Assembly: GCA_024695285.1 (NCBI GenBank)
Contig: JAILIM010000035.1
Span: 1 to 36,861, forward strand
Source: Bacteroidales bacterium
Lineage (GTDB): Bacteria; Bacteroidota; Bacteroidia; Bacteroidales; UBA932
Length of the DNA stretch: 36,861 nucleotides
Direction: 5' to 3'
In this document: positions 1 to 6,408 of the stretch, in pieces
Position numbering within the stretch: the stretch's first letter is position 1
Layout: each line of letters opens with the position of its first letter
Position numbers and translations under genes: made by a program
The notes under the pieces: generated by a model
The model's database searches: none
The model's input: the letters and a program-made list of their open reading frames with translations, nothing else
What the model was told of the DNA's origin: nothing

Positions 1-920
1 CCTTCTTGAGAAACGGAAATCTTGTCCATATTGAGTCGGCGGAAATCTCCGATGCGGCAACCGAAACAGCAATTCAGAATGAAGGTATCCTTCACTTGAC
101 TCAACTCTTCCGGAACCTCGGTGTTGAGAACTGTTTGGAACTCGTCCTGGCGGAGATACACCGGCTCGTCATACATCACACGGAAGATGTTTTTGCGGCG
201 TTCGGCCGTGAGCCTGCGGAACGGAGACTTCGCTATCTCATCATTTGCTTCAAGTTCACAGAAAAAGGCGCGGAACATAGACATAACCTGGACACCTGAT
301 GCGTCCGAGAGGCGACGAGTCGGAATGCGTTGAACTTTCCCCTTCTTGTACAAAGATTTATACTTGGGCACGTAAAGATACTCATCAAATACGAACTGAC
401 GGAACTCCAGCAGCATTTCAACCGTAAATTCAGGCGGCGTAATCTTGCTTTTCCCTTTGATTGTCAGGAAACGCATCAGTTTGTTCGCATAGCAGACCGC
501 CTCAGTATACCGGTTGTCGCTGATGACACCATCGCGCAGCGCCTGGCGTTCGTGACGGAGGAACCGCTCGTATAAGGTTTCGGTCGCCTGGGCACGAACT
601 TCCACGACAGGATTGAATACTTTTTGGATCTCCAATTCAAATACGTCACTAGTCATATCAAGCCCCTCTTCCTTCATCTTAGCATAGGCTTTCTCCATGG
701 CCGACATATGACGCAGGATTTCCCCCTTGAGTTCACTATTATAAACAGTAACACGCGGTTTAAGCGAGCCGTCCTTTTCGAATTTATTGAGATCCGCCGC
801 CTTGGCAACATAGCCAGTTTTGTGATAGAGATTGACTTTGCGTCCGTCCACCAGGCGGAATCTGAGTCTGACAGATGTCTTGTCTTTCGACTGCCATTTA
901 TACAACTGAATCCGTTCCAT
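1..920 (-). CDS. Tyrosine recombinase / phage-type integrase, C-terminus cut off by the window edge
   Basis: A continuous minus-strand frame runs from an ATG at 920 to the left edge: 306 codons with no stop. The N-terminal part (about residues 1-110) resembles the arm-binding/SAM-like region of Bacteroidota integrases. Residues about 115-235 fit the core-binding helical domain, and the start of the catalytic domain follows. The first catalytic Arg box is visible near residue 289 as FGCRIGDFRRL; the later H-x-x-R and Tyr boxes lie outside the window. Such enzymes cut and rejoin DNA at att sites of conjugative or mobilisable elements. The gene is visibly more AT-rich than the rest of the window, and decayed genes lie nearby, which fits an element boundary. 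Family is secure; element type is unknown. Confidence 0.85.
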   Translation of the reverse strand, partial: MERIQLYKWQSKDKTSVRLRFRLVDGRKVNLYHKTGYVAKAADLNKFEKDGSLKPRVTVYNSELKGEILRHMSAMEKAYAKMKEEGLDMTSDVFELEIQKVFNPVVEVRAQATETLYERFLRHERQALRDGVISDNRYTEAVCYANKLMRFLTIKGKSKITPPEFTVEMLLEFRQFVFDEYLYVPKYKSLYKKGKVQRIPTRRLSDASGVQVMSMFRAFFCELEANDEIAKSPFRRLTAERRKNIFRVMYDEPVYLRQDEFQTVLNTEVPEELSQVKDTFILNCCFGCRIGDFRRLNMDKISVSQE

Positions 921-936
921 AACACTCAATTTTATC

Positions 937-974
937 GTTGTGCAAATTTAAGCATTTTGCACAACAAAACCAAA
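937..974 (-). promoter_or_regulatory. Integrase promoter overlapped by a perfect 10-bp inverted repeat
   Basis: Reading the minus strand, TTTG (974-971), a 20-bp spacer and TAAATTTG (950-943) match the Bacteroidota -33/-7 promoter. A perfect inverted repeat, GTTGTGCAAA (937-946) and TTTGCACAAC (956-965) with a 9-nt spacer, covers the -7 box and half of the spacer. It is well placed to be an operator or a recombinase binding site. The inner sequence TTAAATTTGC also matches 9 of 10 positions of GTANNTTTGC, the core described for CTnDOT-type integration targets. That motif overlaps the normal promoter consensus, so the resemblance may be incidental. Confidence 0.6.
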
Positions 975-1146
975 TTTGAGTAAAAGAACAGTTCAAGACA
1001 CTACAAGAAACACCCTTTTTAAGTAGTTGTATATTAGTTATTTATCATTTATATTCTTGCGTGGCTCTTGTTTATTCTTGCGAAAATAATTTTCTGCATC
1101 GGAAAGTAGTTTTGCCTCTAACTAACAAATCCATAAAGAACTGAAA

Positions 1147-1926
1147 ATGTCAAGAATAGCCATCATCACAGGCGCATCTAGCGGAATGGGCCGCAGGTTT
1201 GCGCTGACTGCGGCCAAACACGTCGCATACGACGAATTATGGGGCATTGCCCGCAGGGCAGACCGCCTCGAAGAGCTTTCGCAGGAGTTGGCCGGGCAGA
1301 CCGTCCGGCGAATTCCCATGGACCTCACCGACGGGGAAGCCCTGGAGAGATTCACACGCACCCTGGCCGCCGAGAATCCCGAGATAGTTTTGTTGGTGAA
1401 CGCCGCCGGATTCGGCAAGTTCCAAGCGGTCGAAGACGTCCCCCGCAAGACAGCCGACAGCATGCTGGCGCTCAATTGCTCCGCCCTGATGGACATGTGT
1501 TACATCTGCCTTCCGTACATGAAGGCCGGAAGCCGGGTGCTCAACATCGCATCCGTCGCAGCCTTCCAGCCGGTCCCGTACATCACGGAGTATGCCGCCA
1601 CCAAGGCGTTCGTGCTGAATTTCAGCCGTGGTCTCTGGAAAGAACTCAGGCCGAAGGGTATCACAGTTACGGCCCTCTGCCCTTACTGGACGAAGACAGA
1701 ATTCTTTGACGTGGCCAACAACCGGACGGAGAAGGACCGTATCACGTATTTCAACGCGATGTACGATCCAGTGGACGTGGTGAACCGCGGTTGGAGAGAC
1801 CTCCTGAAAGGGCGCGACCTCAGCACTTTCGGATTTATCGCCAGGATGCAGATTCTCCTCGTCAAGATTCTCCCCCACCGCCTTGTGATGAAGGTCTGGT
1901 GCAGACAGCAGAAAATTGCCGATTGA
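1147..1926 (+). CDS. Short-chain dehydrogenase/reductase (SDR)
   Basis: A 259-residue classical SDR with a Rossmann fold. It has the TGASSGMG nucleotide-binding motif (residues 8-15), NAAG (85-88) and the catalytic Ser136, Tyr149 and Lys153 (Y-x-x-x-K as YAATK). Such enzymes perform NAD(P)(H)-dependent oxidation or reduction of an alcohol/ketone; the substrate cannot be read from the sequence. The C-terminal part (about 215-250) has a hydrophobic, basic stretch typical of the DltE/YqjQ-like subset, which suggests membrane association. The ATG sits about 30 bp after a possible -7 box, TAGTTTTG at 1107-1114; no convincing -33 element is present. It stands alone between the integrase and the decayed region. 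Confidence 0.85.
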   Translation: MSRIAIITGASSGMGRRFALTAAKHVAYDELWGIARRADRLEELSQELAGQTVRRIPMDLTDGEALERFTRTLAAENPEIVLLVNAAGFGKFQAVEDVPRKTADSMLALNCSALMDMCYICLPYMKAGSRVLNIASVAAFQPVPYITEYAATKAFVLNFSRGLWKELRPKGITVTALCPYWTKTEFFDVANNRTEKDRITYFNAMYDPVDVVNRGWRDLLKGRDLSTFGFIARMQILLVKILPHRLVMKVWCRQQKIAD

Positions 1927-1982
1927 AAGACCCATACCTCGGCTAAGGCGTGATTCTCCGGCCTCGCATAGGCGGCAACCGT

Positions 1983-2255
1983 CTATTCCTCGCGCCAGCG
2001 CTTCAGGTGCGGAAAGTACATCTTCATCTGGCCGATGTATTCTTCTTTCGTGATGGGCTGCGGCAGGCCTTTGTTTACCTCGTCCACAAACTGGGCGCAG
2101 TGCTCTATCATCTCTTCCATCGTGCATTCCTGCAGGAATTTACCATCCTTGTAGCAGTACATGCAATACTCTTCGTTTTTGCTCCCGTCGGCATTGGTGC
2201 CGAGGACTTCTTCCGTAAGCGGCATTCCGCAACTCTGGCAAAATTTCTGTTCCAT
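1983..2255 (-). CDS. Small zinc-ribbon protein
   Basis: About 90 residues with two CxxC pairs near the N-terminus (FCQSCGMPL and YCMYCYKDG), the pattern of the putative zinc ribbon family (PF12674-like), in which an N-terminal ribbon is followed by a short helical domain. The function of this family is not established; a regulatory or protein-binding role is a guess. The frame is open to an upstream ATG at 2285, giving 100 residues. I prefer the ATG at 2255 because family members usually begin a few residues before the first Cys. The upstream ATG overlaps the stop of the broken hydrolase gene as ATGA, so the longer form is possible. Confidence 0.7.
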   Translation of the reverse strand: MEQKFCQSCGMPLTEEVLGTNADGSKNEEYCMYCYKDGKFLQECTMEEMIEHCAQFVDEVNKGLPQPITKEEYIGQMKMYFPHLKRWREE

Positions 2256-2281
2256 ATCTTTTATACTATTGTATTCCTGTT

Positions 2282-2607
2282 TCATTCTTCGTATCCCAAT
2301 TGTCCGGGAAGGTGGAGTTCCTGCGTGCTCAGCAGGTATTCCCGCCCCAACTTCTTTACGCCCCAGCAGCGGATGTACTCCGGAGGGTCCTTGGGGTCGA
2401 AGCGGGCATCGGGCTGTAGTCCTTGCTGGAGAAGATGCCGTGCATCAGGATGACCATCGGGCACCGGTCTGTATCGGAGTTGAACCCATCCTGAAGGGCG
2501 ACCTTGAAGGATAGGCCTCCCTGGGGCCCCCGGACCTGATATTCCCTGGCCACCAGGGGCAGGAAGGCGAACATGGCCAGCAGGATTGTGAGGATTGTTC
2601 GTTTCAT
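2282..2607 (-). pseudogene. Broken alpha/beta hydrolase with internal deletion
   Basis: The first half reads as a signal peptide (MKRTILTILLAMFAFLPLVA) followed by an alpha/beta hydrolase start with the strand-turn VILMHGIFSSKDY (the HG of the oxyanion region). The frame then fails. A second frame (about 2395 down to 2282) continues with hydrolase-like sequence containing FDPKDPPEYIRCWG and KKLGREYLLSTQ, typical of a later segment of these exported hydrolases. The nucleophile elbow and the whole middle are missing. An internal deletion with a frame change explains this best. Only about 100 codons remain of a family usually near 280-320 residues, so it is a relic and not expected to be active. 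Confidence 0.65.
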
Positions 2608-2616
2608 ATTTACTAA

Positions 2617-2717
2617 TTAAACGCTTTTCCCAAGTTCGTATGCCTCTTCCAACTTGTTATTGTCTGTTATATCGCGGGGACATCGTCCTTGAATACGCAG
2701 GCGCCGGGTTTAAGAAA
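2617..2717 (-). pseudogene. Short C-terminal gene remnant, one base out of frame
   Basis: Two adjoining minus-strand frames read as protein-like sequence: GACVFKDDV, then after a one-base shift PRDITDNNKLEEAYELG, ending in TAA at 2617-2619. The switch lies at a run of four C (plus-strand G at 2676-2679); one extra C would join both parts into a single frame. The upstream side closes with TAG at 2718-2720. I do not recognise the family. It could be chance coding potential, but it sits among other broken genes. Confidence 0.3.
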
Positions 2718-2765
2718 CTACATATCACTCTGTTCCATGTAGAAACAGCCCCAAAAAACGGGAAT

Positions 2766-3092
2766 TTACTTCAACGGATTCTTCTTCGCTTTTGGCTTCG
2801 GAAGCGCCGGTATCGTGGCTTTGATAAGCGCCGTCAGATAATCCCGATCATCCACATCGCTGATGTAGAAGTAGTCTTTGGCACCGTCATACGGGGGCCG
2901 CAGGATGACTTCCTTCAGGACAGCCCCTCCAGGCTCCGTCACCTTCACATAGAAGTTGTTGTCGCAGATAAGGCCGAAGAGGACACCATTACAATAGGCG
3001 CAGTAGTCTCCCATCATCTTCTTCACGGCAATTTCCCCAGCGCCCGAACACTGGTCGATAATGTATTGAACAAAGTCTGAGTTACAAGCCAT
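2766..3092 (-). CDS. TfoX N-terminal-domain (Sxy-like) protein
   Basis: 108 residues from the ATG at 3092. The sequence fits the TfoX_N family: an N-terminal helix (SDFVQYIIDQCSG), then VKKMMGDYCAYCNGVLFGLICDNNFYVKV, where the G-x-Y/C and FGL-I-D-N-x-F-Y-K/V features mark the conserved sheet. In gamma-proteobacteria TfoX/Sxy takes part in competence control; stand-alone N-domain proteins in Bacteroidota have no established role. The C-terminus ends in a basic tail. The start is fixed by the promoter: the longer TTG-initiated frame (3119) would begin inside the -7 box. The gene is intact despite lying among decayed neighbours. Confidence 0.8.
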   Translation of the reverse strand: MACNSDFVQYIIDQCSGAGEIAVKKMMGDYCAYCNGVLFGLICDNNFYVKVTEPGGAVLKEVILRPPYDGAKDYFYISDVDDRDYLTALIKATIPALPKPKAKKNPLK

Positions 3093-3116
3093 ATTATCCG
3101 TTTTAATATTCAAAGA

Positions 3117-3152
3117 CAAAGATACGCCCTTGCTGCCATTTTCGCAAGGGCG
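3117..3152 (-). promoter_or_regulatory. Promoter of the TfoX-like gene inside a perfect hairpin
   Basis: On the minus strand TTG (3147-3145), a 20-bp spacer and TATCTTTG (3124-3117) form a good Bacteroidota promoter ending about 25 bp before the ATG at 3092. A perfect 9-bp inverted repeat, CGCCCTTGC (3125-3133) and GCAAGGGCG (3144-3152) with a 10-nt loop, fills the region from the -33 element to the -7 box. It may be an operator, or the old terminator of the upstream remnant ending at 3163. Confidence 0.55.
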
Positions 3153-3162
3153 CGTCTCTACA

Positions 3163-3348
3163 TTATGCCTTCTCCTCCGGCACCGTCAGGAACAGCAGTA
3201 ATCCGGTCAGCTTGTTGGCCCTTGTGTGAGGAAAGCAGAATCGTTTACAGACAAGCAGGTCCGATACCTGGTTCACCATCTTGATAAAGACTATCACTCC
3301 GGCCCAGATCCAGAGCCATGCTGGAATCTCCAGTACCGGCAACAGGCG
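3163..3348 (-). pseudogene. C-terminal fragment of a membrane protein, possibly CDP-alcohol phosphatidyltransferase-like
   Basis: The last 55 or so residues of this minus-strand frame read IPAWLWIWAGVIVFIKMVNQ followed by a second hydrophobic stretch (NKLTGLLLFLTV). This is the two-helix ending I associate with a group of CDP-alcohol phosphatidyltransferase-like membrane proteins. Upstream of about 3348 the frame stops looking like protein, and the opposite strand starts to code for something else. The N-terminal majority is therefore missing, and the fragment has no start of its own. The family assignment is from memory and tentative; the truncated state is clear. Confidence 0.4.
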
Positions 3349-3349
3349 G

Positions 3350-3740
3350 ATAGCGCAGCAGGGAACGCTGCTGTCGCTTGACGTTACATACAAGTTCGAT
3401 TTTTACACCCGTTTCCAGCCGGGAAGGGATTACCGGGTATATCGCTACCGCGTCCTCATCGACGGCTGGGAATACAGCACCGGCGCCGTTAAATCTGAGT
3501 CCCAGAAAGTGTCCATTCCCATTATGGCCAACGACACGCACGTTGCCGTAACGATAGAAATCGGGTAATCTATATCTGGATGAGGGCCGCTTGTGCATCA
3601 GCCTACGGGACAAAAAGAACCCGTATTGTTATCCCACCCTGCTTGGCCGGGTGATCAAGGAAGACCTCAAGGTCCTTAAGTCTTTGTACCCCGGCCGCCA
3701 GCGTCAGGAGCAGGCGGAAGTCGTCGCGTGGCTCGAATAA
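3350..3740 (+). pseudogene. Unrecognised gene remnant with a frameshift
   Basis: Plus-strand coding-like sequence runs from about 3350 to a TAA at 3566-3568 (contains YKFDFYTRFQPGRDYRVYRY and IDGWEYSTGAV). It resumes one base out of frame as LYLDEGRLCISLRDKKNPYC and continues to a TAA at 3738-3740. Removing one G from the GGG at 3563-3565 joins the two into one 125-130-residue segment, so they appear to be parts of one gene. No start codon of its own is visible; the first in-frame ATG (3281) lies in the antisense of the neighbouring remnant. I do not recognise the family. It is the C-terminal part of a truncated and frameshifted gene. Confidence 0.4.
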
Positions 3741-3821
3741 CTGCGCATTTGTGATTATGAGTTGCGGTAATAACCCCAAGAAAACCTGACAGGAGATTGC
3801 CTCCGGCGCTAATCCGACACG

Positions 3822-4160
3822 CTACCAGTCCTTGTCCAGTTCGGCCATGTTGCGGGCTGTGTAACGGGGCAGCCACTGCTGGGGGCGTTCTGCCAGGCCC
3901 AGGGCAGAGGCACGTCTACGCTCTTGACAATGGTTTTACCATTTTCCTTGTAAGAATCGAGCACCAGGTTTATTTCGGTCTGGGACGCCCAGTCCTTTTC
4001 GAATTCCAAATTGCGGGAGGCATACCCTCCCATATAGCCAAATCCGGCATTGAAACCATTATTCTCGCCGCCAAGTCCAGTTTCATTGTCTTTCGAGCAG
4101 GACACTGTCGCAAGAGCCAGTACGGCGCACAGAGAAAAAAGCAAGATGTTTACTTAACAT
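3822..4160 (-). pseudogene. Small lipoprotein gene with two single-base frameshifts
   Basis: The central frame has a lipoprotein signal ending ALATVSC, then about 75 residues (NEFEKDWASQ-like region, LVLDSYKENGKTIV, VPLPWAWQNA). At the 5' end the only nearby ATG (4160) is out of frame. Deleting one A from the A6 run at 4135-4140 gives a normal lipoprotein leader, MLSKHLAFSLCAVLALATVS-C. At the 3' end, adding one base to the G5 run at 3881-3885 continues the frame as PQQWLPRYTARNMAELDKDW and a stop at 3822. The restored product would be about 113 residues. Both lesions are homopolymer indels, so either true decay or sequencing error is possible. The family is unknown. Confidence 0.5.
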
Positions 4161-4262
4161 AAGCATATTAAAATGAGGGGTACAGCAAAATGCTAATCTC
4201 GTTCATTATGAAAGCATAGTTAATTATTTCTGTCTACATGCAAATACATGCTAATAAAGCAT

Positions 4263-4294
4263 TTTGGAATTCTGACTGTTTTTTAATAATTTTG
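4263..4294 (+). promoter_or_regulatory. Promoter of the GDPD lipoprotein gene
   Basis: TTTG at 4263-4266, a 20-bp spacer and TAATTTTG at 4287-4294 match the Bacteroidota -33/-7 consensus. The ATG at 4316 follows 21 bp later. The AT-rich 150 bp upstream (4161-4260) holds nothing else that I can identify. Confidence 0.65.
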
Positions 4295-4315
4295 TATACC
4301 AAAGTTTTTTTAAAG

Positions 4316-5287
4316 ATGAAAAGACTCTTCATAATTGCATTGGTTGCCGTTTCTGCAGCCTGCGCACTTGCAGGATGCAAGGAGAGCGCGCCGAAGTATG
4401 CCAACAGGGCTGAGGCAATCGCCGCCCAGATCCACAATCCTGATTCAAAATATGTGGTGGTGACATGCCACCGGGGCGACTGGCGCAATTTCCCCGAGAA
4501 CTCCATTCCCGCCATCGAAAGCATCATCCGTATGGGCGCGGACATCATGGAGCTCGACCTCAAGATGACCAAGGATTCCGTGCTCGTGCTCAGCCACGAC
4601 GCCACCGTGACCCGCTGCACAAACTTCAGCAGCGTGTTCAAGGGCGAGCCCGGCAAGAGCGCACGGGTGAGCGACCTGACCCTCGAAGAAATCAAGCGCC
4701 TGAGCCTCAAGCGCGCCCACAATGTCGCCATCGACACCCTTCATATGCCGACGCTCCGCGAGGCGCTCGCCTGCTGCAAAGACCGCATCTGCGTGAACGT
4801 GGACCAGGGTTATGAATTCTACGACGAAGTGCTCGCAATCACGGAAGAGCTCGGCGTGACCGACCAGATCCTGATCAAGGGCAAGAAGCCCATCGAAGTG
4901 GTCGCCGCCCACGAAGCCGCCTATGAGCACAATATGATGTATATGCCTATCGTGGATATCCAGAGGCCGAAGGGAATCGAATTGTTCAATTCCTACCTCG
5001 AGCAGGGCGTCGTGCCCCTCGCTTACGAAGTTTGCTGGCAGACCAACGACGGCGCCTTCGAGGATGCATGCAAAAAAATCCTCGACCAGGGTTCCAAGAT
5101 CTGGGTGAACACCATCTGGGCCTCCCTCTGCGGCGGCGACGGCAACGACGACGACGCCGCCTACGTGGCCAAAGATCCGGGCGACGTCTATCAGCAGTAC
5201 CTCGACAAGGGCGTCTCCATGATCCAGACCGACCGTCCCGAGCTCCTCATCGGCTGGCTGAAGTCAAAAGGAAGGCATACTCTGTAG
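4316..5287 (+). CDS. Glycerophosphodiester phosphodiesterase-family lipoprotein
   Basis: 323 residues. The signal peptide ends in the lipobox LAGC (Cys21), so the protein is probably anchored in the cell envelope facing the periplasm or outside. The GDPD TIM-barrel motifs follow: CHRGDWRNFPENS (His52, Arg53), MELDLKMTKD (Glu79, Asp81) and SHDATVTRCTN (His94). These match the metal- and phosphate-binding His/Glu/Asp set that hydrolyses glycerophosphodiesters to glycerol 3-phosphate and an alcohol. Length is normal for the exported Bacteroidota type. A longer in-frame start exists at 4238, but the promoter and signal peptide favour 4316. It is a single-gene unit facing a convergent operon. The exact substrate is unknown. 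Confidence 0.88.
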   Translation: MKRLFIIALVAVSAACALAGCKESAPKYANRAEAIAAQIHNPDSKYVVVTCHRGDWRNFPENSIPAIESIIRMGADIMELDLKMTKDSVLVLSHDATVTRCTNFSSVFKGEPGKSARVSDLTLEEIKRLSLKRAHNVAIDTLHMPTLREALACCKDRICVNVDQGYEFYDEVLAITEELGVTDQILIKGKKPIEVVAAHEAAYEHNMMYMPIVDIQRPKGIELFNSYLEQGVVPLAYEVCWQTNDGAFEDACKKILDQGSKIWVNTIWASLCGGDGNDDDAAYVAKDPGDVYQQYLDKGVSMIQTDRPELLIGWLKSKGRHTL

Positions 5288-5303
5288 CAGGAGTCAACAC
5301 AAG

Positions 5304-5340
5304 TGCTCCCGCTGGAGTCATTTTTATCCCAGCGGGAGCA
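5304..5340. terminator. Strong hairpin between convergent genes
   Basis: A perfect 12-bp stem, TGCTCCCGCTGG (5304-5315) and CCAGCGGGAGCA (5329-5340) with a 13-nt loop, lies between the GDPD gene and the end of the trigger factor operon. It is followed by AAAAAA on the plus strand and has no T tract after the stem on either strand. It is probably a shared terminator or mRNA 3'-end stabiliser. The remaining 70 bp to 5413 shows nothing else. Confidence 0.5.
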
Positions 5341-5413
5341 AAAAAGGCGATAATGCTTCTCCTGGAAAGAAATCTTTGCCAGCGGCAGCAGTAAATGACA
5401 ATGTTTCTGCCCG

Positions 5414-6406
5414 CTAAAGCTCGCGGAACTTTTCGCTGGAGATCTTCTTGTCTTTGATGGTGATGATTTCCTTGATGCGGGAGAGGACCTTGTTGTCTTC
5501 GACCTGCTCGGAGAGACGCTCCAGCTGGCGGCGGTCCTTCATCATGTTGGCCACGGCCTCGGTGATCATGTCCTCGGGGACATTACCGATGCCGTACATC
5601 GCATACTGGTAAGTCACATACGCCTTAGCAGCCTCGTAGATGTCGTCGTGGGTGATTTCGAAGCCGAAATCCTTCATCAGTTTGCCGCGGACGAGCTGCC
5701 ACTTGAAGTCCTCGATGAAACCAGCGAAATCCTTCTCGATATCCTCGGCGGTCACTTTGCCCTGGTTGGCTGCAAGCAGCCAGCGCTTCAGGAAAGCCTC
5801 AGGCATCACCAGGCCGGCCTTAGCCACATAGAAATCACGGATATCCTTGGTCAGGCGCCATTCTGCCTCCTGCTTGTGCTCTTCCTTGAGGCGCTCGGTC
5901 ACGTCCTTCTCGATTTCCTCGTCGGACTTGGCCTCTTCCTTCTTGTCGGCGTAGTACTTCTTGATATTCTCAATCATGGAGGCCTTCTCCTTTGCGGAAG
6001 AAGTGATGGCATACTTGTTCACCACGTCGGCCGCGTCAACGGTGACATTCACATCGGGAGAGAGGGCGGCGTCGAAAATGAAAGTGAAGGAATTGCCGTC
6101 GGCCCATTCAATCTCGGGCTGGTTCTCGCTTCCGAGAGGCTCGCCCAGCAGATGGAGCTGGTTGTCGTTGATATAATTGTCGAGAGACGTGGTGATGACG
6201 TCGTTGACAGCATCGACCAGGACCTGCTCGCCGTAAACCCTCTTGATAAGGGATGCGGGCACCATACCCTTGCGGAATCCTTTGAACTCCGCCGTACGAC
6301 TGCGCTCCGCCAGTTTTTTCCTGACCGCTTCTTCATAATCCTCCGGCACAATCTCCAGGGTCAGCTCGAGATTGAGGTCGTCAATTTGTTTTTTAGTAAG
6401 GTTCAT
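5414..6406 (-). CDS. tig: Trigger factor, short form apparently without the PPIase domain
   Basis: 330 residues, against about 430-455 for usual trigger factors. The ribosome-binding tail domain is intact (residues 1-115), with the signature FKGFRKGMVP that docks near the peptide exit tunnel, and FTFIFDAALSPDV marks its end. Where the FKBP-type peptidyl-prolyl isomerase domain should follow there is only a charged helical stretch (about 125-200, rich in KKEEAKSDEE-type sequence). The C-terminal substrate-cradling helices then follow to residue 330. Chaperone activity on nascent chains is expected; isomerase activity is not. It starts 2 bp after the HD-protein gene and ends a seven-gene string. 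Confidence 0.85.
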   Translation of the reverse strand: MNLTKKQIDDLNLELTLEIVPEDYEEAVRKKLAERSRTAEFKGFRKGMVPASLIKRVYGEQVLVDAVNDVITTSLDNYINDNQLHLLGEPLGSENQPEIEWADGNSFTFIFDAALSPDVNVTVDAADVVNKYAITSSAKEKASMIENIKKYYADKKEEAKSDEEIEKDVTERLKEEHKQEAEWRLTKDIRDFYVAKAGLVMPEAFLKRWLLAANQGKVTAEDIEKDFAGFIEDFKWQLVRGKLMKDFGFEITHDDIYEAAKAYVTYQYAMYGIGNVPEDMITEAVANMMKDRRQLERLSEQVEDNKVLSRIKEIITIKDKKISSEKFREL

Positions 6407-6408
6407 AA

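Noticed and set aside
1..1146. Possible tRNA attachment site near the integrase
   Set aside because: No tRNA-like T-arm or acceptor sequence was found on either strand in or beside this stretch.
4234..4737. Minus-strand frame overlapping the GDPD start and promoter
   Set aside because: It covers a consensus promoter and lipoprotein signal on the plus strand and shows no family pattern.
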